A DNA stretch of 11,768 bases from Streptomyces sp. NRRL F-6492 (lineage in GTDB: Bacteria; Actinomycetota; Actinomycetes; Streptomycetales; Streptomycetaceae): the NCBI RefSeq assembly GCF_001280125.1, contig NZ_LGEG01000041.1, forward strand, positions 1-11,768, written 5' to 3'. The position numbers and the translations under genes are program-made. Each line of letters begins with the position of its first letter. Position 1 is the first letter of the stretch. Positions 1-11,649 of this stretch are shown piece after piece. The notes beneath the pieces were generated by a model. It did not search any database. It had not been told where the DNA came from and worked only from the letters and a program-made list of their open reading frames with translations.

Positions 1-776
1 AAGTCGCTCTCTACCGCCTGATCGAGTCCTGGGGCGTGAAGCCCGAGATCCTGACCGGGCACTCGATCGGTGAGATTGCCGCCGCGCATGTGGCGGGGGT
101 GTTGTCCCTGGAGGACGCCTGCACGCTGGTGTCGGCTCGTGGTCGTCTGATGCAGGCGCTCCCCGCCGGTGGCGCGATGATCGCCGTCCAGGCTTCGGAG
201 GAGACGGTCCTGCCGCTGCTGGCCGGGCGTGAGTCCGAAGCCGGTATCGCTGCCGTCAACGGGCCCGAGTCCGTCGTCATCGCGGGTGTCGAGGCGGTCG
301 TGCTGGAGATCGCCCAGGCGTTGGGCGTGAAGTTCAAGCAGCTCACCGTTAGCCACGCCTTCCACTCGCCGCTGATGGACCCGATGCTGGAAGACTTCCG
401 CAAGGTCGTGGCCGGGCTCTCGTTCAGCAAGCCCCGTATCCCGATCGTCTCCACCGTCACCGGCCAGGCGGCCACGGCCGAGGAACTCCAGTCGGTCGAG
501 TACTGGGTGGAGCACGTTCGCCGCCCGGTCCGCTTCGCCGACGCCGTCAACACCGTGGAGCAACGGGGTGTCGAGCTTCTGCTCGAACTCGGCCCGGACG
601 GCGTCCTGTCGGCCCTGGCCAACGGCATTCCGGCTCTCCGCAAGGGCCGCCCCGAGCCCCAGCAGCTCGTCACCGCCTTGGCCCACCTCTTCGTCAACGG
701 CGCGTCCGTCGACTGGAAGGCGTACTACGAGGGCTCCGGCGCCCGCCCCGTCGACCTCCCCACCTACGCCTTCCAG
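1..776 (+). repeat. Acyltransferase-domain repeat, copy 1
   Basis: Aligns without a single indel to 5502-6277 (constant offset 5501). A hand count gives about 94 mismatches over 776 nt, roughly 88% identity. The longest exact block I see is 62 nt (438-499). The copy may extend upstream of the window. Similarity fades shortly after the TTCCAG at the end of the post-AT linker, where this copy enters a DH and the other an ACP. Confidence 0.9.
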
Positions 777-3682
777 CACGAGCACTACTGGCTGGTCACC
801 GCCCCCGACGCCGGTGACGTCGCGGCCGCCGGGCTGGCCCCGGCCGGCCACCCGCTCCTGGGGGCGGCCGTCGAGCTGGCCGGGGGAGACGGGGTGGTCC
901 TCACGGGCCGGTTGTCGCTCCGTACGCACCCGTGGCTCGCGGACCACACCGTCCTGGGCTCGGCGGTCCTGCCCGCCTCCGCCCTGGTCGAGCTGGCCGT
1001 CCGGGCCGGTGACCACGTCGGCCGCGACACGGTCGAGGAGCTGACGCTCGACGCGCCGCTGGTCCTCCCCGAAGACGGGGCCGTGCAGCTCCAAGTCACT
1101 GTCACAGGAAGCGACTTCGCCGTCTACGCGCGCCCCGACGGCGAGGACCGGGCCTGGACCCGGCACGCCACCGGCACCCTCGGCACCGGCTCCGTCCCCA
1201 CCGCCGAAGACCTGTCCGCGTGGCCCCCGGCGGGGGCGACCGAGGTCGACGTCGAGGACGCGTATGCGCGGCTCCAGGAGCAGGGGCACGGCTACGGCCC
1301 CGCCTTCCAGGGCCTGCGCAAGGTGTGGCGGCGCGACGGCGAGGTGTACGCCGAAGTCGCTCTGGACGACGAACGGCGCACCGAGGCCGACCGGTTCGCC
1401 CTCCACCCCGCGCTCCTCGACGCCGTCGTGCAGGCCGCCCTCCTCACGGGGGCGGCCGGCGCGAGCGCCGAGGGCGACGTGACGGTCCCGCACACCTGGT
1501 CCGGTCTGAGCCTGTACGCGACGGGCGCGTCCGTCCTGCGGGTGCGGCTGGCGGGGGCCGCCGACAGCGGCACCCCGGCCGTCTGCGTCGCCGACGGCAC
1601 GGGCGCGCCCGTCGCCTCCGTCGACCGCCTGACCTGGCAGACCGTACGTGCCGAGGACGTGGCCGACACGCGGCTCCGGTCCGGCCGGGGGCTCTTCCGG
1701 CTGGACTGGCTGCCCGCCCCGACCACACCGACCACACAGGCAACACCTTCCGCTCCGGCCGTACCTTCCGGCTGGTTCACGCTGGAGACGGACGCCGAGC
1801 CCGCCGAGGGCCTGGCCGCGCTGGCCCGGGCCCTGGAGGACGGCACCGTCGCGACCCCGCCGCCGGTCGTCCTCGCCCCCCTCACGTACCCCCCGGCATC
1901 CGAGCCGTCCGACACGCCCGGCACGCCCGATGCCGTCCGGCACGCGGCGCACCAGGCGTTGCGGCTGGTCCAGGGCTGGCTGGCCGGCGACCGGTTCGCC
2001 GAGTCGAAGCTCGTCGCCGTCGTACGGGGCGGCCCCGCGGCAGCTGCCACACGGGGCCTGCTGCGGACCGCCCAGACGGAGAACCCCGGCCGCTTCGTCC
2101 TGATCGACACCGACGCGGAGCAGCCGCACGACGTCCTGGCGGCGGCCGTCGCCACCGGCGAGCCCCAACTCGCCGTGAGCGGAGGCGAAATACTCGTCCC
2201 GCGCCTCGTGCGCACGACCTCCGGAAGCGCCGCGACCGCACCCGTACCCGACCAGCCGTCCCCCTTCGACCCCGACGGCACGGTCCTGATCACCGGCGCG
2301 ACCGGCGCCCTGGGCGGTCTGCTCGCCCGCCACCTGGTCACCGAGCACGGCGTGCGCCACCTGCTCCTGACCAGCCGGCGCGGCCCCGCCGCCCCCGGCG
2401 CCGAAGAGCTCGCGACCGAGCTGACCGGCCTGGGCGCCGCCGTCACGGTGGCGGCCTGCGACGCGGCCGACCGCGACGCGCTGGCCGCGCTGCTCACCGG
2501 CGTTCCGGCCGGACACCCGGTCACCGCCGTCGTGCACACCGCCGGCGTGACCGACGACGGCGTTCTGGCCTCGCTCACCCCGGACCGGCTGGACGCCGTC
2601 CTGCGCCCCAAGGTCGACGCGGCCTGGAACCTCCACGAGCTGACGCGCGAACTCGCCCCGGACCTGCGCGCCTTCGTGCTCTACTCCTCGGTGTCCGGGC
2701 TCCTCGGCGGCGCGGGCCAGGGCAACTACGCGGCGGCCAACGCCTTCCTGGACGCGCTCGCCGAGCACCGCACCGCCCGGGGCCTGCCCGCCCTGTCCCT
2801 CGCGTGGGGAGCCTGGGGCGGAGCCGCCGCGGGACTGGCGGGCGAGCTGGACGAGGCCGACCTCACCCGCCTGCGCCGCAGCGGCGTCGTGCCGCTCGCG
2901 CCGGAGCAGGGCCTCGCGCTGTTCGACGCCGCCGTCACCGGCCACGAGGGGCGCCCGCTGCTCGTACCGGCGCCGTTCGACACGGCGGTGCTCTCCCGGC
3001 GCCGTACCGACGAACTGCCCGCCGTCCTGCGCGCCCTCGTACCGGCGACCGGCCGGCGCAGCGCGGCGGACGGCACCGACCGGGAAGGCGCGGATTCGCT
3101 GACCCGACGGCTCGCCGGACTGCCCGCCGGGGACCAGGAACGCGAACTGACCGCGCTCGTACGCGCCCAGGTGGCCCGCGTCCTCGGCCACGCGAGCACG
3201 GACGGCGTCGCCGCGGACCGCGCGTTCAAGGACCTCGGCTTCGACTCCCTGACCTCCATCGAACTGCGCAACCGCCTCAACGCCGCCACCGGACTGCGGC
3301 TCCCCGCCGCCCTGGTCTTCGACCACCCCACCCCGGCCGCGGTCGCCGCGCACCTGCGGACGGAGCTCCTGCCTCAGCTCGGCGGCGGTGGCGGCAGGGC
3401 GGCGGGCGACGACACCGACGACCCGCAGGACAGGCGACTGCGCGAGGTGCTGACGTCCATCCCGCTCGACCGGATCCGCCGGGCCGGCCTGCTCGACGCC
3501 CTGCTCGGCCTGGCCGCCCCCGCCTCCGACCCCGCCGCGACACCGGCCGGCGCCACGGGCGGCGCCGGTGCCGCCGGACCGGGCGACGCGGGCGACGGGA
3601 CCGGAGCGGTCGACGCGATCGGAGCGATCGACGACATGGACGCCGAGAGCCTGCTGCTGCTGGCGACCGGCACGGAGAGGTC

Positions 3683-3686
<4 letters not shown>
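1..3686 (+). CDS. Modular type I polyketide synthase, 3' part (AT-DH-KR-ACP-docking)
   Basis: The reading frame is open from the window edge (first full codon at 3) to TGA at 3684-3686, so 1227 residues of a larger protein are visible. Domains by nucleotide: AT about 3-790, with nucleophile motif GHSIG (Ser codon 63-65) and HAFHS at 354-368, the malonyl-CoA signature rather than YASH; DH about 840-1640, with HxxxGxxxxP (His codon 945-947), GYGPAFQGL and the second catalytic LDAVVQ (Asp codon 1419-1421); KR about 1900-3010, with Rossmann motif TGATGALGG and Ser/Tyr region SSVSGLLG...[10 protein letters not shown] about 3130-3370, with GFDSL (Ser codon 3246-3248). A Gly/Ala/Asp-rich tail follows, ending in a [11 protein letters not shown] helix typical of C-terminal docking domains. 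All visible catalytic residues are present. The KR has TDD where B-type KRs usually have LDD, and lacks the A-type Trp, so a B1-like reduction is inferred. With an active DH and no ER, the module should leave an alkene. The KS and any earlier modules lie upstream of the window. Confidence 0.97.
3603..3638 (+). repeat. 18-nt imperfect tandem duplication in the docking linker
   Basis: Two adjacent 18-nt units (3603-3620 and 3621-3638) match at 14 of 18 positions and encode GAVDAI then GAIDDM, immediately before the terminal docking helix of the first PKS. It is probably a small linker expansion with no known function. Confidence 0.5.
3674..3680 (+). promoter_or_regulatory. Ribosome binding site for the terminal-module PKS
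   Basis: GGAGAGG lies inside the last codons of the upstream PKS gene. It is 2 nt before ATG 3683 and 5 nt before ATG 3686. The spacing favours the second ATG, while the 4-nt overlap with the upstream stop favours the first. Confidence 0.6.
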
Positions 3687-7509
<3,823 letters not shown>

Positions 7510-7513
<4 letters not shown>

Positions 7514-8763
7514 ACACGAGCCCCCACCGAAAGGACCCTCTCTTGTCGACCTCGTCGTCCGGCGCCGACCTGCTGAGCTGGAGCTTCGTCCAGGACCCCT
7601 ACTCCACGTACGAGAAGCTGCGGGAGTCCGGCGTCGTGGGCCGGCACGTCGTGAAGACCCTCGCCACCGAACTCGACGCGTGGGTGGTCACCGACTACGA
7701 CAACGGCCGCGCCCTGCTCGCCGATCCGCGGCTCTCGAAGGACGCGGTGAACCTGCCGGCGATCGTGAACGCCCGGTCGCTCGACCCGGAGTACTCCGCA
7801 CCGGAGCACCCCCGCAGCATGTTGTTCAGCGACCCGCCCGAGCACACCCGGCTGCGCAAGCTCATCGGCAGGGCCTTCACCATGCGCCGCGTGGAGAAGA
7901 TGCGCCCCTGGATCGAGCGCACGACGGACGCGCTCCTCGACGGCGTCCGCCCCGGCCGGGAGTTCGACCTCGTCGACGACATCGCCCTCGCCCTGCCCAT
8001 CTACGTGATCGGCAACCTCCTCGGCGTCCCCGAGGAGCGGTTCGACGACTTCAAGACCTGGAGCGGGGCGCTGGCGAGCGTCGACATCTCCGCCGAGGAG
8101 AAGCAGAAGGCGATCGGGCAGGCGTTCGCGTACCTCGCGCAGCTCATCCAGGAGAAGCGCGCCGCCCCGGGCGACGACATGATCTCCGCGCTCATCGAGG
8201 CGGACGACGACGGCGTCCGCCTCACCGACACGGAGCTGATGTCGACGGTCTTCCTGGTGATGAACGCCGGGTACGAGACGACCGCGAACATGATCAGCAG
8301 CGGTGTCCTCGCCCTGCTCACCCACCCCGGACAGCGGGACGTGCTGCGCGCCGACACCACGCTGGTGCCGGGCGCGGTCGAGGAGTTCCTGCGGTACGAG
8401 AGCCCGCTCAACGTGTCGACGATCCGCTTCACCACCGGCCCGGTGGAGGTCGGTGGGGTCACCATCCCGGAGAACGAGATCGTCTTCATCGCCCTGATGT
8501 CGGCGAACCGCGACCCGGCCCGGTTCGCCGAGCCGAACCGGCTGGACGTGACCCGGTCCGGCGCCCACGCCCATCTGTCGTTCGGGCACGGCGTCCACCA
8601 CTGCCTCGGGGCGCCGCTCGCGCGCCTGGAGGGCGAGATCGTCTTCCGGAAGCTGCTGGAACGCTTTCCGACGTGGGAACTGGCCGTCGATCCGGAATCC
8701 CTGGAATGGCGTTACACGGCCCAGTTCCGCGGCCTGGAGAAACTGCCGGTCCGCCTGAGCTGA
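7510..8763 (+). CDS. Cytochrome P450 monooxygenase (polyketide tailoring, bacterial class I)
   Basis: Encodes 417 residues from ATG 7510, the usual size for a soluble Streptomyces macrolide-type P450. Visible motifs: [16 protein letters not shown] in the helix-C region; I-helix oxygen-activation motif AGYETT (253-258); ExxR as EFLR (292-295); heme loop [10 protein letters not shown] with ligand Cys365; and the ending FRGLEKLPV common in this family. It needs a ferredoxin and reductase, none of which is encoded here. It probably hydroxylates or epoxidises the released polyketide; the site cannot be told from sequence. ATG 7510 overlaps the PKS stop by 4 nt (ATGA), suggesting translational coupling, but no Shine-Dalgarno is seen before it. 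An in-frame TTG at 7543 follows GAAAGGA by 7 nt and would give a protein 11 residues shorter, so the true start is uncertain. The family call is firm; a role in this pathway is inferred from position. Confidence 0.96.
7529..7535 (+). promoter_or_regulatory. Shine-Dalgarno-like site within the P450 leader, favouring a TTG start at 7543
   Basis: GAAAGGA is followed after 7 nt by an in-frame TTG (7543-7545). The upstream ATG at 7510 has no visible Shine-Dalgarno and would rely on coupling to the PKS stop. This site therefore bears on which P450 start is used. Confidence 0.45.
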
Positions 8764-8794
8764 CCGGACGACCGAAAGCAACGAGTACGACAAC

Positions 8795-8803
8795 AAGGAG
8801 AGG
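8795..8803 (+). promoter_or_regulatory. Strong ribosome binding site for the NTF2-like gene
   Basis: AAGGAGAGG, the strongest Shine-Dalgarno in the window, is 9 nt before ATG 8813. It lies in the 49-nt gap after the P450, which holds no other feature I can see. Confidence 0.75.
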
Positions 8804-8812
8804 TGTATCGGA

Positions 8813-9175
8813 ATGGGTGCTGGCAAGGACGTCGTGAACCGGTTCTTCGAGGCCGGTCTGCGGGACGACATCGAGGCCGCGTCGGACTGCTTCGCCGACG
8901 ACGGCCGCTGGATCATGGCGGAGGGCCCGGAGCCGGGCACGACGTACTCCCGGGACGAGATCCCCGGATTCCTCGGGAAGATCATCGGCCTCCGCAAGGA
9001 ATACGAGGCCAAGGGCATCACGCTGGAATACGGTGAACCGATCGAGGTCGCCGACAAGGTCGTCCTCGAATTCACCGTCAATTCCCCCGAGGGAAAGGTA
9101 CTCGACCGCGCCGTCGACATCTTCACCATCCGCGACGGAAAGATCGCCGTGAAGGACGTCTTCCGCAAGGCGTGA
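8813..9175 (+). CDS. NTF2/SnoaL-like fold protein, possible isomerase or cyclase
   Basis: A 120-residue protein with the features of the SnoaL/ketosteroid-isomerase-like (NTF2) family: an N-terminal amphipathic helix (VVNRFFEAGLRDDIEAAS), the strand motif FADDGRWIM that follows it in this fold, a central YSRDEIPGFLGKI helix, and the closing beta strands VDIFTIRDGKI and VKDVFRKA. There is no signal peptide, so it is cytoplasmic. The start is secure: AAGGAGAGG at 8795-8803 lies 9 nt before the ATG. Members of this fold in polyketide clusters catalyse aldol cyclisation, double-bond migration or epoxide/ether chemistry; others are binding proteins with no known activity. I cannot assign catalytic residues by eye. 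Its position directly after the P450 suggests it acts on the product of the PKS or of that oxidation. The fold call is fairly sure; the activity is unknown. Confidence 0.85.
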   Translation: MGAGKDVVNRFFEAGLRDDIEAASDCFADDGRWIMAEGPEPGTTYSRDEIPGFLGKIIGLRKEYEAKGITLEYGEPIEVADKVVLEFTVNSPEGKVLDRAVDIFTIRDGKIAVKDVFRKA

Positions 9176-9183
9176 AGCCCGCG

Positions 9184-9200
9184 GCGCTCCGCGCGAGCGC
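9184..9200 (+). other. Small GC hairpin between the NTF2-like and thioesterase genes
   Basis: GCGCTC (9184-9189) and GAGCGC (9195-9200) can form a 6-bp stem with a 5-nt loop in the 60-nt intergenic gap. No T-run follows, so it is not a standard terminator. It could be an mRNA-processing or attenuating hairpin, or chance in GC-rich DNA. Confidence 0.25.
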
Positions 9201-9226
9201 GTCCGCCGAACCGTGTGAAAGGCCCT

Positions 9227-9230
9227 GAGG
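9227..9230 (+). promoter_or_regulatory. Ribosome binding site for the type II thioesterase
   Basis: GAGG is 5 nt before ATG 9236 and decides against the in-frame upstream GTG at 9215, which has no such site. Confidence 0.55.
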
Positions 9231-9235
9231 AACCC

Positions 9236-10015
9236 ATGACCGCACAGACCGAAGACCTCTGGATACGGAACTTCCATCCGGCACCGGACGCCGCCGTCCG
9301 GCTCGTGTGCTTCCCGCACGCCGGAGGCTCGGCCAGCTTCTACTTCCCCGTCTCCCGGGCCCTCGCGCCCGGCGCCGACGTCTTCGTCGCCCAGTACCCC
9401 GGGCGCCAGGACCGCCGGACCGAACCGGTCGTCACGGACATCGGCGAGCTGGCCGACCGGATCGCGGACGACCTGGCGGCCCGCGCCGACGACCGCCCGA
9501 TCGTCCTCTTCGGGCACAGCATGGGCGCGTTGGTGGCCTTCGAGGTCGCCCACCGCCTCCGGGCCCGCGGGGCCGGGCCGGCCTCCCTGGTCGTCTCCGG
9601 CCGCCGCGCCCCGCACCTGTACCGCGACGACGCGGTGCACCGGCGGTCCGACGACGGTCTGGTGGCGGAGCTCAAGGACCTCAGCGGCACCGACGCCGGG
9701 CTCCTGGGCGACGACGAGATCCTGCGCATGATCCTGCCCGCGATCCGCGGCGACTACCGTGCCGTCGAGACCTACCGCCTCGCCGACGGCACCGCTCCGC
9801 TCGACTGCCCCGTCCTCGCCCTCGTCGGCGACAGCGACCCCCGGGTGGACGTCGACGAGGTCCGCGGCTGGGAACGGCACACCACCGCCGACTTCGCCCT
9901 GGCGGTCCTGCCCGGCGGCCACTTCTACCTCGTGCAGGAGCAGGCCGCCGTCCTCGCCGCCCTCCGGGAGCGGATCGCCGCACTCCCCGCCTCCCCGCTC
10001 CCCGTGGCGGGGTGA
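9236..10015 (+). CDS. Type II (editing) thioesterase
   Basis: A 259-residue alpha/beta hydrolase of the stand-alone thioesterase family that accompanies PKS and NRPS clusters. It hydrolyses aberrant or prematurely decarboxylated acyl groups from ACPs so that stalled modules can resume. Motifs: the N-terminal PHAGGSASFYF characteristic of the family, the nucleophile elbow GHSMG (Ser95), GDSDPR carrying the catalytic Asp (199 or 201), and LPGGHFYL (His229). Length and spacing match the family. ATG 9236 is preferred because GAGG (9227-9230) lies 5 nt upstream; an in-frame GTG at 9215 would add seven residues (start to KGPEEP) that fall outside the family and has no Shine-Dalgarno. It lies 60 nt after the NTF2-like gene and 12 nt before the metallophosphoesterase gene. 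Confidence 0.95.
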   Translation: MTAQTEDLWIRNFHPAPDAAVRLVCFPHAGGSASFYFPVSRALAPGADVFVAQYPGRQDRRTEPVVTDIGELADRIADDLAARADDRPIVLFGHSMGALVAFEVAHRLRARGAGPASLVVSGRRAPHLYRDDAVHRRSDDGLVAELKDLSGTDAGLLGDDEILRMILPAIRGDYRAVETYRLADGTAPLDCPVLALVGDSDPRVDVDEVRGWERHTTADFALAVLPGGHFYLVQEQAAVLAALRERIAALPASPLPVAG

Positions 10016-10027
10016 CGAAGACCCGCC

Positions 10028-10936
10028 ATGGCATACGAGACGCGCGGTGCCGCGCCACCCCCCACCGGGCGGCCGGCCCGGTCCGGCTCCCTGGTGGCCC
10101 TGAGCGACCTCCACATCCACTACGCCGAGAACCGGCGGATCGTGGAGGGGCTCAGGCCCGAGTCGGACCGGGACTGGCTGCTCGTCGCGGGCGACGTCGG
10201 CGAGATCGTGGAAGAGATCGAGTGGGCGCTGACGCTGCTCGCCGACCGGTTCGCCAAAGTCGTCTGGGCGCCGGGGAACCACGAGCTGTGGACGCCCCGG
10301 GAGGACCCCGTGCAGCTGCGCGGCGAACGGCGCTACCGGCACCTGGTGGAGCTGTGCCGCTCGCTCGGCGTCGTCACCCCCGAGGACCCGTACCCCGTCT
10401 GGGAGGGCGAGGGCGGGCCGGTCACGATCGCCCCGCTGTTCCTGCTGTACGACTACACCTTCCGGCCGCCCGGGGTGACCTCCAAGGAGGTCGCGCTCGC
10501 CCGCGCGGAGGAGGCCGGCGTGGTGTGCACCGACGAGTTCCTGCTCCACCCCGACCCGTACCCCAGCCGCGAGGACTGGTGCAGGGCCCGGCTCGCGCTC
10601 ACCGAGGCCCGGCTGGCCGCGCTGCCGCCCGGCACCCGGACGGTGCTGGTCAACCACTTCCCGCTGGTCCGCAAGCCCACCGAGGTGCTGTGGCACCCCG
10701 AGTTCGCGCTGTGGTGCGGCACCGAGGCGACCGCGGACTGGCACCGCAGGTTCCACGCGGCGGCGGTCGTCTACGGACACCTGCACATTCCCCGCACCCT
10801 CACGCTGGACGGAGTTCCGTTCGAGGAGGTGTCGCTCGGCTATCCCCGGGAGTGGCGCCGGCGCACCACCCCGCCGGGCCGCCCGGTCCGCATCCTCCCG
10901 GCGGCGGGAACCGCGACGGGGACGGAGGGCCCGTGA
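10028..10936 (+). CDS. Calcineurin-like metallophosphoesterase, candidate 4'-phosphopantetheinyl hydrolase (PptH-like)
   Basis: A 302-residue protein with the full set of dinuclear metal-site motifs of the calcineurin-like phosphoesterase superfamily: SDLHIH (Asp27, His29), GDVGE (Asp56), GNHE (Asn84, His85), NHFPL (His210) and GHLHIP (His251, His253). There is no signal peptide or membrane segment, so it is cytoplasmic. The start is ATG 10028; the frame is closed at 10015, so little extension is possible, although the Shine-Dalgarno is weak. Its 3' end overlaps the phosphopantetheinyl transferase start by 4 nt (GTGA). In Mycobacterium tuberculosis the metallophosphoesterase PptH (Rv2795c) is similarly placed just before the transferase PptT (Rv2794c) and removes phosphopantetheine from holo-carrier proteins. 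By analogy this enzyme may return holo-ACP to apo-ACP. The superfamily is certain from motifs; the substrate is inferred from context and could instead be a nucleotide or another phosphoester. Confidence 0.93.
   Translation: MAYETRGAAPPPTGRPARSGSLVALSDLHIHYAENRRIVEGLRPESDRDWLLVAGDVGEIVEEIEWALTLLADRFAKVVWAPGNHELWTPREDPVQLRGERRYRHLVELCRSLGVVTPEDPYPVWEGEGGPVTIAPLFLLYDYTFRPPGVTSKEVALARAEEAGVVCTDEFLLHPDPYPSREDWCRARLALTEARLAALPPGTRTVLVNHFPLVRKPTEVLWHPEFALWCGTEATADWHRRFHAAAVVYGHLHIPRTLTLDGVPFEEVSLGYPREWRRRTTPPGRPVRILPAAGTATGTEGP
10924..10929 (+). promoter_or_regulatory. Ribosome binding site for the phosphopantetheinyl transferase
   Basis: GGAGGG lies inside the end of the metallophosphoesterase gene, 3 nt before GTG 10933. 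It supports the GTG start and translational coupling of the two genes. Confidence 0.6.
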
Positions 10937-11646
10937 TCGAGGAACTGCTGCCCGCGTCCGTCGCGGTCGAAGAGGCCTTCGGCGACCTGCCGGAGTCGGT
11001 CCTGTACGAGCAGGAGAAGGCGCTCGTGGCCGGAAGCACGGCCGAGCGCCGCAAGGAGTTCACGACCGTACGGGGCTGCGCCCGCGAGGCGCTCGCCCGG
11101 CTCGGCGTGCCGCCCGCCCCGATACTGCCCGGCCCGCGCGGCGCGCCCGGCTGGCCCGGGGGAGTCGTGGGCAGCATGACGCACTGCGCGGGCTACCGGG
11201 CGGCGGCGGTCGCGCGCGCCGGGGACGTGACGGCCCTCGGCATCGACGCGGAGCCCAACCGGCCGCTCCCCAGCACCGGAACGCTGGAACTGGTCACCGT
11301 CCCGGAGGAACGGCACTGGCTGTCGCGCATGGCCGCCCGGCACCCCGGGGTGAACTGGGACCGGCTCGTCTTCAGCGCCAAGGAGAGCGTCTACAAGGCC
11401 TGGTTCCCGATCACCGGGCGCTGGCTGGAGTTCGAGGACGCCCTGATCACCGTCGACGCGGAGGCCCGCACGTTCCACGCCCGGCTGCTGGTCCCCGGCC
11501 CGGTGACCCCGGACGGACGGCGGCTCACCGGCTTCAGCGGCAACTGGGCGGTCCGGCAGGGCCTCGTGCTCACCGCGATCGCCCTCCCGGCCGTTTCCTC
11601 ACCTCCGGACGCGTCCGCCATATCCCCATCGAAGAGGAGCAGTTGA
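10933..11646 (+). CDS. 4'-phosphopantetheinyl transferase (Sfp/EntD/Svp type)
   Basis: A 237-residue protein that transfers 4'-phosphopantetheine from CoA to the conserved serine of ACP or PCP domains. Motifs in order: TVRGCAREALARLG near the N terminus; the GAPGWP and VGSMTHC elements; the Mg-binding LGIDAEPN (Asp105, Glu107); and FSAKESVYKAW (Lys150, Glu151, Lys155). The overall pattern closely resembles Svp, the broad-range transferase of Streptomyces verticillus, as I remember its sequence. The start is GTG 10933, which overlaps the upstream stop by 4 nt, has GGAGGG at 10924-10929, and aligns with the N terminus expected for the family. It is the likely activator of the two ACPs in this window and of those upstream. 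The C-terminal 15-20 residues (Ser/Pro-rich) are probably disordered. Confidence 0.96.
   Translation: MIEELLPASVAVEEAFGDLPESVLYEQEKALVAGSTAERRKEFTTVRGCAREALARLGVPPAPILPGPRGAPGWPGGVVGSMTHCAGYRAAAVARAGDVTALGIDAEPNRPLPSTGTLELVTVPEERHWLSRMAARHPGVNWDRLVFSAKESVYKAWFPITGRWLEFEDALITVDAEARTFHARLLVPGPVTPDGRRLTGFSGNWAVRQGLVLTAIALPAVSSPPDASAISPSKRSS
11633..11639 (+). promoter_or_regulatory. Ribosome binding site for the carboxylase beta subunit
   Basis: AGAGGAG lies inside the last codons of the transferase gene, 10 nt before ATG 11650, supporting that start. Confidence 0.65.
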
Positions 11647-11649
11647 GAG

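Noticed and set aside
1220..3682. Apparent 5' extension of the terminal PKS frame back into the DH-KR-ACP region of the upstream gene
   Set aside because: Residues before the MMSTSSNEQ start are Arg/Pro/Gly-rich without domains, while the +3 frame there encodes clear DH, KR and ACP domains. The real start is at 3683 or 3686.
9215..9235. In-frame GTG 9215 as the start of the type II thioesterase
   Set aside because: It has no Shine-Dalgarno and adds seven residues outside the family; ATG 9236 has GAGG at a proper distance.
8486..10786. A 766-codon - strand open frame spanning the NTF2-like, thioesterase and metallophosphoesterase genes
   Set aside because: It runs through four unrelated + strand genes and has no recognisable motif; it is a shadow of high-GC coding sequence.
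9307..10932. Apparent long N-terminal extension of the phosphopantetheinyl transferase frame
   Set aside because: The extension is Arg/Pro-rich and overlaps the thioesterase and metallophosphoesterase, both with complete motifs. The known family N terminus begins at GTG 10933.
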